Source of the DNA: Pleurocapsa minor GSE-CHR-MK 17-07R
GTDB taxonomy: Bacteria; Chloroflexota; Anaerolineae; Aggregatilineales; Phototrophicaceae
Assembly (NCBI GenBank): GCA_019359125.1
Contig: JAHHHY010000009.1
Span: 186,001 to 250,000 of the forward strand
Direction of reading: 5' to 3'
Length of the DNA stretch: 64,000 nucleotides
A model generated the notes under the pieces. The model was not told the origin of the DNA. It worked only from the letters and a program-made list of their open reading frames with translations, and made no database searches. The translations under genes were made by a program, and so were the position numbers. Positions 20,963-29,718 of the stretch are shown piece by piece. The first letter of the stretch is position 1. Each line of letters starts with the position of its first letter.

Positions 20963-21904
20963 GTGAAGAAATTTAGGCTTCTCGTCATCGTTCTGGCGCT
21001 GCTGCTGGCGATTGTGCCCGCTGCCGCCGCCCAGGATGAACCCGGCGTCTACTACTGGATTTCGCATGGTTCGCCGGCTGACCCGGTCTGGACCTACTTC
21101 CTCGATGGCGCCAATCAGTGGGCCGCCGACACCGGCAATACCGTGAACACCTCGTTCCACAGCGGCGATGTCCCGTCGCATCAGGAAGCCATCCGCGCAG
21201 CGATTGCCGCTGGCGCAGCCGGCATCGTCACCAGCAGCCCCGACCCGGGCAGCCTGGTGGAAGTGGCCGCTGAAGCCAATGCCGCTGGCATCCCCATCAT
21301 CAACATCAACACGCCCGACCCGTCGGCCAGCTTTGATGCCTATGTCGGCACCAACAACGTCGAAGTCGGCCGCCGCTGGGCCCAGTACCTGGTCGATGGT
21401 GGCCACGTGGAAGCCGGCGACTTTGTGTGGATGCCGGTGGAAGTCCCCGGCGCGACCTATGGCGTGCAGGAAGAAGAAGGCATCGCCAGCGTGTTTGAAC
21501 CCCTGGGCATCACCTGGGAAGTGACCGACGCCACGCTCGATCAGGCTGAGATCATCACCCGCATGAGCGACTATCTGACCGCCAACGCCGGGAACGTCGA
21601 CGCCATCATTGGCCTCGGTGACCTGGTGACCGGCAGCATCGCCCGCGTGTTTGACCAGGTCGGCATCGAAGCCGGTTCCATCCCCGTCGTCGGCTGGGGC
21701 AACTCGCCCGAGACGGCACAGGAAATCATCGACGGTTACGTCCTCGCCGGCATGTGGCAGGACCCGCAGATGACCAGCTATCTGGGCCTCAGCCTGGCAG
21801 CGGCAGCAGCCAGCGGCATCCCCCCCGGATTCGACATCCTGGTGGGCGCCCTGTATGAAGCCGACACCGCCCCGGTCTACCTGGGCATCCTGACCGGCAA
21901 CTAG
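20963..21904 (+). CDS. sugar ABC transporter substrate-binding protein (ribose/AI-2-like)
   Basis: Signal peptide, periplasmic-binding fold: YYWISHGSPADPVWTYFLDGANQWAADTG...SSPDPGSLVEVAAEANAAGIPIININTPDP. Confidence 0.9.
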   Translation: MKKFRLLVIVLALLLAIVPAAAAQDEPGVYYWISHGSPADPVWTYFLDGANQWAADTGNTVNTSFHSGDVPSHQEAIRAAIAAGAAGIVTSSPDPGSLVEVAAEANAAGIPIININTPDPSASFDAYVGTNNVEVGRRWAQYLVDGGHVEAGDFVWMPVEVPGATYGVQEEEGIASVFEPLGITWEVTDATLDQAEIITRMSDYLTANAGNVDAIIGLGDLVTGSIARVFDQVGIEAGSIPVVGWGNSPETAQEIIDGYVLAGMWQDPQMTSYLGLSLAAAAASGIPPGFDILVGALYEADTAPVYLGILTGN

Positions 21905-22034
21905 CCAGTCTCATCCGGCCTGTGTGCGTTCGCTGCTGAAAAGCCCGGCGCACGCAGGTAAATTTTCGGAACACAGGGCCGTCGGAAGCAGTTTCGGCGG
22001 CCCTGCGCCTATATCCCTTGTTGTTCTCAGCGAA

Positions 22035-23036
22035 ATGAAGAACTCCTCGATGGAAAAACGTTCGCTCCTCCAACGCTTTATCGCGCGGCCGGAGTTTGGG
22101 CCGTTCGTACTGCTCGCTATTCTGCTGATTGTTTTTTACGTCATAAATCCAACATTTCTGTCTACCCTCAATATTGGCAACGTGCTCGCCTTTGCGCCGG
22201 AGCTGGGCATCATCGCGCTGGCGATGACCCTGCTGCTGACCGCGGGTGAAATTGACCTGTCGGTAGGCTCTGTCTTTGGCTTCTCTGCCGTCATCATGTG
22301 GACGCTGTTCAACAGCGGCGTCGCGTCGCTGGAAATTGCGTTTGTGCTGGCGATGGCGCTCTCACTGGTGATTGGTTTCTGCAGCGGCTTCATGGTCACG
22401 CGGATGAAGATTCCGTCGTTCCTGGTCACGCTGGGCATGCTGCTGGTGGTGCGCGGCTCCGCGCTGTACATCACCGACGGTTTCCCGCAGCGCACCTGGG
22501 ATGCCAGCGGCAGCTGGCTGGCCGAGCTGCTGGTGGGCGACTTTTATATTGGCGAACTGCGCGTGTGGGCATCGCTGCTCTGGTTCATCCTGCTGGCGGT
22601 CATCATCGGCTATGTGCTGACGCAGACCAAGCGCGGCAACTGGATCCTGGCGTCGGGCGGCAATGCCAACTCGGCGCGTGCGCGCGGCGTGCGCGTTAAT
22701 GCCACCAAGATTTCCCTGTTCATGCTCACGGCGGCGCTGGCGGCCTTCGCCGGCATCATCAGCTCGATCCGCACGTCGGCGGCCAACCCGAACAGCGGCA
22801 CCGGCTATGAGCTGGAAGTCATCGCTATGGTGGTGATCGGCGGCACATCGATGGCGGGCGGGCGCGGCACCATCATCGGCACCGTGCTGGGGGTGTTCAT
22901 CCTGCGCATCATGCGTAACGGCATCATCCTGATCGGCGTCCCCGGTCTGGCGTATAACATATTCGTCGGCGCGATCATCCTCGGGATGATGGCGCTGCAT
23001 TCGTGGCTTGAACGCCGACATAATGCGGGGGTGTGA
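22035..23036 (+). CDS. sugar ABC transporter permease (RbsC-like)
   Basis: ALAMTLLLTAGEIDLSVGSVFGFSAV, VVIGGTSMAGGRGTIIGTVLGV. Confidence 0.92.
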   Translation: MKNSSMEKRSLLQRFIARPEFGPFVLLAILLIVFYVINPTFLSTLNIGNVLAFAPELGIIALAMTLLLTAGEIDLSVGSVFGFSAVIMWTLFNSGVASLEIAFVLAMALSLVIGFCSGFMVTRMKIPSFLVTLGMLLVVRGSALYITDGFPQRTWDASGSWLAELLVGDFYIGELRVWASLLWFILLAVIIGYVLTQTKRGNWILASGGNANSARARGVRVNATKISLFMLTAALAAFAGIISSIRTSAANPNSGTGYELEVIAMVVIGGTSMAGGRGTIIGTVLGVFILRIMRNGIILIGVPGLAYNIFVGAIILGMMALHSWLERRHNAGV

Positions 23037-23782
23037 CCATGACTGACCTGGTACGCATGGAGCACATTGAGAAGTATTTTGGCCGCGTGCAGGCGCTGAA
23101 CGATGTCTCGTTCAACGTGAAGGAACGCGAGATCGTCGGCCTGCTGGGCGACAACGGCGCGGGCAAGTCCACGCTCATCAAGATTCTGTCGGGCGCGCTG
23201 ACGGCCACCAGCGGCGATATCTATATCAAGGACCAGAAGGCCGATATCCGCAACACCGGCGACGCCATCAGGTATGGCATCGAGACGATATATCAGGACT
23301 CGGCGCTGGTGCCGCAGTTATCGATTGCCCGCAACCTGTTCATGGGGCGCGAGCCGGTCAAAGGCCGTTTTGGCCAGCTGGACCAGGCGCATATGAACGA
23401 GGTGGCCAGCAATCTGCTCAAACAGGTCGGCATCAGCAAGCCGATACCGCCGACCACGCCGATCAGCGCACTGTCGGGCGGCGAGCGCCAGGCGGTGGCC
23501 ATCGCCCGCGCGATGTATTTTGAAAGCGACCTGATCATCCTCGATGAGCCCACCAACAACCTTGGCGTGGAGGAAACACAGGGGGTGCTGCGCTTCGTGC
23601 GCAACGCACGCGACAGCGGCCACTCGTGCATCTTCATCGCGCACAATATCTATCACGTGTTTCAGGTCGTGGACCGCATCGTGGTGCTGCGCCGTGGCAA
23701 GAAAGTGGCCGATGATATCGACCCGAAGAAGACGACCATCGAGGCGGTGGAGCATATCATCACCGGCATGGTCGAGGCGTAA
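23033..23782 (+). CDS. sugar ABC transporter ATP-binding protein (single NBD)
   Basis: GDNGAGKSTLIKILSG, LSGGERQAVAIARAM, LIILDEPTNNLGV. Confidence 0.93.
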   Translation: MTMTDLVRMEHIEKYFGRVQALNDVSFNVKEREIVGLLGDNGAGKSTLIKILSGALTATSGDIYIKDQKADIRNTGDAIRYGIETIYQDSALVPQLSIARNLFMGREPVKGRFGQLDQAHMNEVASNLLKQVGISKPIPPTTPISALSGGERQAVAIARAMYFESDLIILDEPTNNLGVEETQGVLRFVRNARDSGHSCIFIAHNIYHVFQVVDRIVVLRRGKKVADDIDPKKTTIEAVEHIITGMVEA

Positions 23783-23833
23783 TCAATCACCGGGGCGGAT
23801 GCGCGCGTGTCCGCCCTGGTGATTGATTACGCC
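23776..23833. repeat. large inverted repeat (24-bp arms, 10-nt loop) overlapping the ABC ATPase stop codon
   Basis: GGCGTAATCAATCACCGGGGCGGA - TGCGCGCGTG - TCCGCCCTGGTGATTGATTACGCC. Confidence 0.9.
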
Positions 23834-23869
23834 GGGATGAACTCATTTAAGCCCATCTGTCTAAGGCGT

Positions 23870-24030
23870 CCGCCGCCCCGGGTTCAAAACCCAGGGCTAC
23901 CAAACCAACAAGTCCCTAAAGGGACTAGAGGTGGTTGCCTCGCTGAATCTGTATTTCAAAAGAGTTGCTTTTAAGTCCCTTCAGGGACTTGGGCTTCTCG
24001 TAGCCTGAGGTTTTGAACCTCAGGCGGCGG
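23870..24030. repeat. structured intergenic repeat element, copy 1
   Basis: CCGCCGCCCCGGGTTCAAAACCCAGGG ... AAGTCCCTTCAGGGACTT ... CCTGAGGTTTTGAACCTCAGGCGGCGG; homologous to 48911-49065. Confidence 0.85.
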
Positions 24031-24051
24031 AAGAACGAGAAACCTGTTTCC

Positions 24052-24094
24052 TAACAAGGGGGGATGCCATGTGACCGGCATCCCTCTTGTTTTT
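24052..24094. terminator. bidirectional terminator-like hairpin
   Basis: AACAAGGGGGGATGCC ATGTGACC GGCATCCCTCTTGTTTTTA. Confidence 0.7.
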
Positions 24095-24108
24095 ATACGT
24101 GTTTGCCC

Positions 24109-24849
24109 CTACTCGCCTGCGGGAACCTCGACGCGAGAGAACTGCCCGCGGATATCGCCGAAGTAGACCTGGCCGGCGGTGTGCAGGTTGAAGTACAGCT
24201 CGCCCGCCTCGGCGATGATCTGCATTCCGGCGATCGTGCGCACTTTTTCAATTGGCACGCTGGGGACGATTGGGCAGCCCAGCGTGAAACCGTCGATCAG
24301 GCCGCCATCGGAGGCTTCGGTCACCGCGACGATGTCCTCGTTGTGCACGGTCACCGTCAGCAGGCCGTCTTCCATGTAGGCCTGAACATCACCCAGCAGT
24401 GAAAAGTCGATGATGATCGGGCCCAGCTGGCCGGGCAGGCCGCAGTGCAGATGCAGCATGACGATATCGGCCGGATCGACATTCTCGACCGCCAGATACA
24501 CCGTCGCCTGGCTCAGGTCATTTTCAAATTCGATCACAGCATGCCCGCGAGACGTGCGCTCGTTGCGCCCCACAGACGGCTCGGTGGAGCGGAACTGCGG
24601 CGGCACAAAGAAGGGGGTGTCCTCTTCCTCGCCGCCTTCCTGCAGCGGGCTGAGGAACGCCTGATAGACAAAGCCAACCTCGTCTCCAGCCGCGGGATTC
24701 AGCGGAATCGGGCTTTCCTGCGCCGCCTCTGGACGTGGCTCGCCGGGCGTGTGTTCATGCTGCGCCATCACCGCGCCGCTCACCAGCAGCAGCGCACTGC
24801 TTCCTACTGCCAGCGCGCGAAGTAGTTTGATCCAGCCAGATGTCATCAT
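24109..24849 (-). CDS. CHRD domain-containing secreted protein
   Basis: Signal peptide; AEAGELYFNLHTAGQVYFGDIRGQ. Confidence 0.8.
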   Translation of the reverse strand: MMTSGWIKLLRALAVGSSALLLVSGAVMAQHEHTPGEPRPEAAQESPIPLNPAAGDEVGFVYQAFLSPLQEGGEEEDTPFFVPPQFRSTEPSVGRNERTSRGHAVIEFENDLSQATVYLAVENVDPADIVMLHLHCGLPGQLGPIIIDFSLLGDVQAYMEDGLLTVTVHNEDIVAVTEASDGGLIDGFTLGCPIVPSVPIEKVRTIAGMQIIAEAGELYFNLHTAGQVYFGDIRGQFSRVEVPAGE

Positions 24850-24956
24850 GTTCAGAGTTCCCTTTTTGTCGAGTTCAGCGAAGTCGTTACCTGCCCGACA
24901 GTCTACAGGGAAACCCACAATGGAATCAAAGTGTGTGATAATAAACAGAATGTCGT

Positions 24957-25562
24957 TTATATATCGGCGGCAGGCGGCGGCTGGTTGAAAATGAACGTGT
25001 AAAACTCGTTCAGCACGGTCTCGGTATCGCCCAGCTCCGGGTGAGCCCCCCAGTATTCGAGCAGGTCAAGCACAGCCGCGACATACAGGCGTGCCGCAAT
25101 TTCCGGGCGCACGCCGGGCATCAGCGCGAAATTGCCCGCTTCCAGATGGCCGACAAACTGTTCGATCAGGAAATCTTTGGCGCGCACCCGCCACGCCGAC
25201 ACCGTCAGGCTGTCGAGGCGCATCAGGAAGGCGCGCTGGGCGTCAAACGCGCTGAACAGGATGCGCCACGATTCATACTCGCGCCGGGGGCTGGGCAGGC
25301 CAGCCACGGCCTGCACCACAAACTGATCGACGCGCATCATCCAGCCTTCAAACACGGCCAGCGCCGCGTCCGCCTTGCTGTCGAAATACTGGTAGAACGT
25401 CCAGCGGCCGTAATTGGCCTCTTCGGCGATGTCGGTCACGGTGACGGCATCGTAGCCATGCTGCATGACCAGCCGCACCAGCGCGTTCATAAACGCTGTC
25501 CGCGTCTTCTGCTGCCGTTTCGACAATGCGCCAGCGGCGTCTTTCGGCTGATCGCCCATCAT
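24957..25562 (-). CDS. TetR/AcrR family transcriptional regulator
   Basis: KTRTAFMNALVRLVMQHGYDAVTVTDIAEEANYGRWTFYQYFDSKADAALAVFEG; internal start preferred over the 280-aa ORF. Confidence 0.85.
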   Translation of the reverse strand: MMGDQPKDAAGALSKRQQKTRTAFMNALVRLVMQHGYDAVTVTDIAEEANYGRWTFYQYFDSKADAALAVFEGWMMRVDQFVVQAVAGLPSPRREYESWRILFSAFDAQRAFLMRLDSLTVSAWRVRAKDFLIEQFVGHLEAGNFALMPGVRPEIAARLYVAAVLDLLEYWGAHPELGDTETVLNEFYTFIFNQPPPAADI

Positions 25563-25593
25563 TTGCCACCTGCTCCTGTGCCTGCGTGATGCC

Positions 25594-28314
25594 TCAGCCG
25601 GTCGTGCCCAGGCCGTTGGCAATCGCGTTGACGGTTTGCAGCAGGCGGGTGAGCAGGGCGGGCGTCTTTTCAGCGCGCCATTCGCCCAGCAGGGCGATCT
25701 GCTGCAAGTGCAGCCGGTGCAGCGGCGCCCGCCTGAAGCTGATTTCCGCCGCGACATTGGGCCGTTTTTCCAGCAGCGACCCGTCATACAGCAGCTCAAG
25801 CTGTTCGCGTGTCAGCGCGTACTCGTCAAGGATGTGCCCCAGCAGGCGGTCGCGCAGGGCGGCGTCCTGCACCATGCCTGCATACAGCCCCATCAGCTCC
25901 GGGCTGGCCTGCATCAGGCTGGTGGCCGCGCTGCTGATGACCTGGTGCAGCGTGGGCCAGTCGAAGACCTGCTGGCGCAGCAGCGCATAGGCGTTCGGCT
26001 CGGTCGCCTGCAAGGCCTGCAAGGCGGTCCCCAGTCCATACCAGCCAGACAGGAAATAGCGCGACTGGCTCCAGCTGAACACCCACGGGATCGCGCGCAG
26101 GTCGGCCAGGGAATGCTGGCCGGTGCGCCGCGATGGCCGCGAGCCGATGCCGCTTGACTCAATCACGTCGATGGGCGTCGCCTGCCGATAGAAGGCGATG
26201 AAGCCCTCCTGATTCAGCAACGCCTGATATTTATCGCGGCTGAGCTGGGCCAGCCGGGTCATGGCTGGCTCCAGCGGACGGGCGCTGGCTTCCGGGAACT
26301 GATCGAGCATGGAGGTGCGCAGGGTGCCCGACAGCAGCAGCTCCAGGTTGTGCGCCGCCGTTTGCAGATTGGCATAGTTGCGCGCGATGACCTCGCCCTG
26401 TTCGGTCAGGCGCAGGTCGCCCCGCAGGGCAGTCTGTGGCAGGGCGCGCAGGAAGCGGTGCGTCGGGCCGCCGCCACGGCTGCCAGAGCCGCCGCGCCCA
26501 TGGAAGAAGCGGACGCGCACGTTTTCATCCACGCCCACGGCTGCCAGCGCGCGCTGGGCCAGATGCAGACCCCAGATGCTGGCCAGCGTGCCGCCGTCTT
26601 TGTTGCTGTCGCTGTAGCCCACCATCACCTGCTGCACCGGCGTTTCCGGCGCGCCCTGCTGATATGACAGGCTGCGTTTGGTCAGCGGGTGACGCAGGAA
26701 GGTTTGCAGGATTTCCGGGCTGTGTTCCAGGTCGTCGATGGTCTCGAACAGCGGCACCACCGGAAGCTGGCACACCATGCCTTCGGGCGTGGCGATCATC
26801 AGGCCGGCCTCACGCGCCAGCAGATAGACCACCAGCAGGTCAGACACATCGCGCGTCATGCTCACGATCAGCGCGCCCAGCCCGGCCGCGCCTTCCGTGC
26901 GAATAGTCTCCGCCAGCACGCGATAGCAATCGAGCACGGCGGATGCCTGCGGCCCCAGCGGGGTATTGGGCAGGGTGAACGGGCGCGGCTGTCTCAGCTC
27001 GGCTTCAAGGAAGGCGCGCCGTTTGGCTTCGTCCCAGGTCTCGAAATCGGCATCGGCCAGCCCGCCAGCCGCCAGAATCTGCCCGACGGCCAGGTCGTGA
27101 AACTGGCTGTTCTGGCGGATATCGAGCACGGCCAGGTGAAAGCCGAAGCTGTCGACCATGCGCATGATCGGCAGCACATCGGCATCGGCCAGCCGACGCG
27201 CCCCGATGGACACCAGGCTGTCGTACAGCCGATGCAGGTCGGCGGCCAATGCCCCCGCGGTCGGGTAATCCGTGTTTGTCGGGTCGCTGTCGGGCAGGCG
27301 CTCCAGCATCATGGTGACGGCCTGGCGCCACGGTTCGTCCGGATTGCGCTGTAATGCGTGTGCCATGTCCGCGCCATACTGTTCTGCGGCCTGCGTAATC
27401 CAGGCGCTCAGGTCGGCCGGCACAGGCTGGGTGAAGCGCGACAGGCTCAGCTTGCGCGCCAGGCTGGTGAGCTGTTCGCGCAGCAGGCCCAGCGCCTCCA
27501 TGCGCAGGTCATGCAGCGTCTGCCGGGTGGTCCCTGCTGTCACCAGTGGATGCCCGTCCCGGTCGCCGCCCACCCAGGTGCCAAAGGTGATGCGCGGCCA
27601 GTGGTCCGGCCCGGCCAGCAGCGCCGGGTCAAAGCCGGCCTCCACCCAGGCCTGCATCAGCCGCTGATCCAGCAGCTCCAGCACTTTCGGGAAAATGCGG
27701 CGCAGGTAATAGACCACGTTGCGCACTTCCGTGGCGACATCCGGCTTCTCCAGATAAATCTCGCCGGTGCGCCACAGCCGCTCCAGCGCCGTCCTGATAT
27801 TGTCGCGGATGGCGCGCTTCTCGTGCGGCGTCCACATCTGGTTCTCAAGCTGCACAAGCTGGAGATATAAGTACCGGTGCTGCTCCAGCACGGTATAGCG
27901 TTTCGCCTCGGTGGGATGCGCGGTCAGGACTGGCTCAATGTGCAGACCGGTGACTTCGTCGGCCACCTGCTGGTCGGGCAGGCCAGCCTGTTTCAGCGCA
28001 TGCAGCGTCTGGCTCCACAGGCCGGAAAACTGGCTGACGGCATCGTGTTTTTCAAGCTGGCGGCGGAATTGCACGACCGCATTTTCCTCGACCAGGTTGA
28101 GCATCTGGAACGCGATCGAATAGGCCTGAATCCAGCGCAGGTCGTCCAGCGCTGCCGGATCGACGGATGCCCGGCCATCATCCTGCCAGGGCAGCGCATC
28201 GGCCAGCGCTTCATCCCCGGTTTCCGACAGCACTTCCCGGAAACACTGCATCACGAAGCGCAGGTCAGCATCGACTTTATCAAAATCGCTGGTCTTGGAG
28301 CTGGAAAGCAGCAT
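25594..28314 (-). CDS. ppc: phosphoenolpyruvate carboxylase
   Basis: VLTAHPTEAKRYTVLEQH, GTWVGGDRDGHPLVTAGTT, VMVGYSDSNKDGGTLASIWGLHLAQ, FFHGRGGSGSRGGGP; internal ATG at 28314. Confidence 0.97.
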   Translation of the reverse strand: MLLSSSKTSDFDKVDADLRFVMQCFREVLSETGDEALADALPWQDDGRASVDPAALDDLRWIQAYSIAFQMLNLVEENAVVQFRRQLEKHDAVSQFSGLWSQTLHALKQAGLPDQQVADEVTGLHIEPVLTAHPTEAKRYTVLEQHRYLYLQLVQLENQMWTPHEKRAIRDNIRTALERLWRTGEIYLEKPDVATEVRNVVYYLRRIFPKVLELLDQRLMQAWVEAGFDPALLAGPDHWPRITFGTWVGGDRDGHPLVTAGTTRQTLHDLRMEALGLLREQLTSLARKLSLSRFTQPVPADLSAWITQAAEQYGADMAHALQRNPDEPWRQAVTMMLERLPDSDPTNTDYPTAGALAADLHRLYDSLVSIGARRLADADVLPIMRMVDSFGFHLAVLDIRQNSQFHDLAVGQILAAGGLADADFETWDEAKRRAFLEAELRQPRPFTLPNTPLGPQASAVLDCYRVLAETIRTEGAAGLGALIVSMTRDVSDLLVVYLLAREAGLMIATPEGMVCQLPVVPLFETIDDLEHSPEILQTFLRHPLTKRSLSYQQGAPETPVQQVMVGYSDSNKDGGTLASIWGLHLAQRALAAVGVDENVRVRFFHGRGGSGSRGGGPTHRFLRALPQTALRGDLRLTEQGEVIARNYANLQTAAHNLELLLSGTLRTSMLDQFPEASARPLEPAMTRLAQLSRDKYQALLNQEGFIAFYRQATPIDVIESSGIGSRPSRRTGQHSLADLRAIPWVFSWSQSRYFLSGWYGLGTALQALQATEPNAYALLRQQVFDWPTLHQVISSAATSLMQASPELMGLYAGMVQDAALRDRLLGHILDEYALTREQLELLYDGSLLEKRPNVAAEISFRRAPLHRLHLQQIALLGEWRAEKTPALLTRLLQTVNAIANGLGTTG

Positions 28315-28408
28315 GCGAAACCTTTCCTGATTCAGCTGATAGGCAGATAGTACCACCGCATCCCGCGTGTGTATGGGGCAGTGCATCATTTTTCAGCGGG
28401 CAGTGTAA

Positions 28409-28450
28409 CAAAAAATCGCCCCGTCGTGTTGTTAAATACGACGGGGCGAT
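28409..28450 (-). terminator. intrinsic terminator hairpin in the ppc leader / divergent intergenic region
   Basis: Minus strand ATCGCCCCGTCGT - 10 nt - ACGACGGGGCGAT followed by TTTTT (13-bp perfect stem plus U-tract). Confidence 0.8.
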
Positions 28451-28522
28451 GCGCGAAGCTGCCGGGCCCAAGCTATACTCTCATCGGTCGTGCCGCCATA
28501 TATACCATTCTGGAGCCAAGCA

Positions 28523-29341
28523 TTGAGCACAGCAGATTTTCCTGCCAATCCCCTGCATAAGCCGGGGTATGTCCTGGAATTCAACGATGCGTTTGAAGGG
28601 CCAGCCATCGATACGGCCAAATGGGTGCCGTATTATCTGCCCCAGTGGAGCTCGCGCGCGCAGACAGCCCCGCGCCACAGCTTCGGACCGGGCGGCTTCG
28701 CGCTGCATATCGACGTCGATCAGCCGCCGTGGTGCCCCGAATTTGACGGGCAGGTCAAATGTTCATCGATTCAGACGGGCGTGTATTCCGGGCCGGTGGG
28801 CAGTACCGCCGGGCAGCACGGCCTGCGCCTGAACGCGATCGTGCGCGAGGCCCAGCCGACGATCCGCACATACACGCCGCAGTACGGCTATTTTGAGGTG
28901 CGCTGCCGGGCGGTGGCTGCTCAGGGCAACGTCTCGGCATTGTGGATGATCGGCTTCGAGGAAAATCCGGTCGAGTCGGGCGAGATCGCTATCTTCGAGG
29001 TGTTTGGCGAACACGCGACGCCGACCCAGTCCGAGGTGCGTTACGGGGTGCATCCGTGGCAGGATGACGCGCTGAAAGATGAATTTTACCGCGAGGTGCT
29101 GTCGTTCGATGCGACCGCGTTCCATATTTACGCGGCGGAATGGACGCCCACGCACATCGATTTTTACATCGACAACGTCAAACGCCAGACCATCCGGCAG
29201 TCGCCCGCCTACCCGATGCAGTTCATGCTTGGCCTGTATGAATTACCGGGCGCGGCGCACGATTCGGCGGCCTATCCGAAGCGTTTCGTGGTCGATTATT
29301 TCCGGGGCTACCAGTCGGTCGGCGGATACCAACAGGGCTGA
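28523..29341 (+). CDS. glycoside hydrolase family 16-like protein
   Basis: YGYFEVRCRAVAAQGNVSALWMIGFEENPVESGEIAIFEVFGE...FHIYAAEWTPTHIDFYIDN; start codon (TTG) uncertain. Confidence 0.75.
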   Translation: MSTADFPANPLHKPGYVLEFNDAFEGPAIDTAKWVPYYLPQWSSRAQTAPRHSFGPGGFALHIDVDQPPWCPEFDGQVKCSSIQTGVYSGPVGSTAGQHGLRLNAIVREAQPTIRTYTPQYGYFEVRCRAVAAQGNVSALWMIGFEENPVESGEIAIFEVFGEHATPTQSEVRYGVHPWQDDALKDEFYREVLSFDATAFHIYAAEWTPTHIDFYIDNVKRQTIRQSPAYPMQFMLGLYELPGAAHDSAAYPKRFVVDYFRGYQSVGGYQQG

Positions 29342-29346
29342 GGGCA

Positions 29347-29715
29347 TCAACCGGCGAAATCGGCACTAGTGCGCAGGATGGTCACGCCCACGCTGTCGGT
29401 GAAGCGCAGCGCGCCCGGCTTTTCCAGGCGCACTTCGATCTTGGGCACGCCGCACTCGACAACGGCCAGCCGCGCGATGCTGGTCGCCAGCGCCTCGACG
29501 GTGTTGTAGCTGGACGCCTCGACATGGGCGATCACGGCTTTGTTCACCGTGCGATAGTTCAGGATATCGGCCGGGTCGTCGGTGACGCCGCCCTTGCGCA
29601 GGTCGGTGAACAGGGTCATGTGGATAATGACATCCTGCTTGTTGCGCCGTTCTTCGGGGTTGAAGCCGATGATGCAGCGCAGGCGCAGCGCGCGTATCTC
29701 GATGCGGTCTTCCAT
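29347..29715 (-). CDS. folB: dihydroneopterin aldolase
   Basis: MEDRIEIRALRLRCIIGFNPEERRNKQDVIIHMTLFTDL...YNTVEALATSIARLAV...VRLEKPGALRFTDSVGV. Confidence 0.9.
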   Translation of the reverse strand: MEDRIEIRALRLRCIIGFNPEERRNKQDVIIHMTLFTDLRKGGVTDDPADILNYRTVNKAVIAHVEASSYNTVEALATSIARLAVVECGVPKIEVRLEKPGALRFTDSVGVTILRTSADFAG

Positions 29716-29718
29716 GGC

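Noticed and set aside
24052-24094. Hairpin near the CHRD gene considered as part of the structured repeat
   Set aside because: Has a simple stem plus T-run and no counterpart near the second repeat copy; ordinary terminator.
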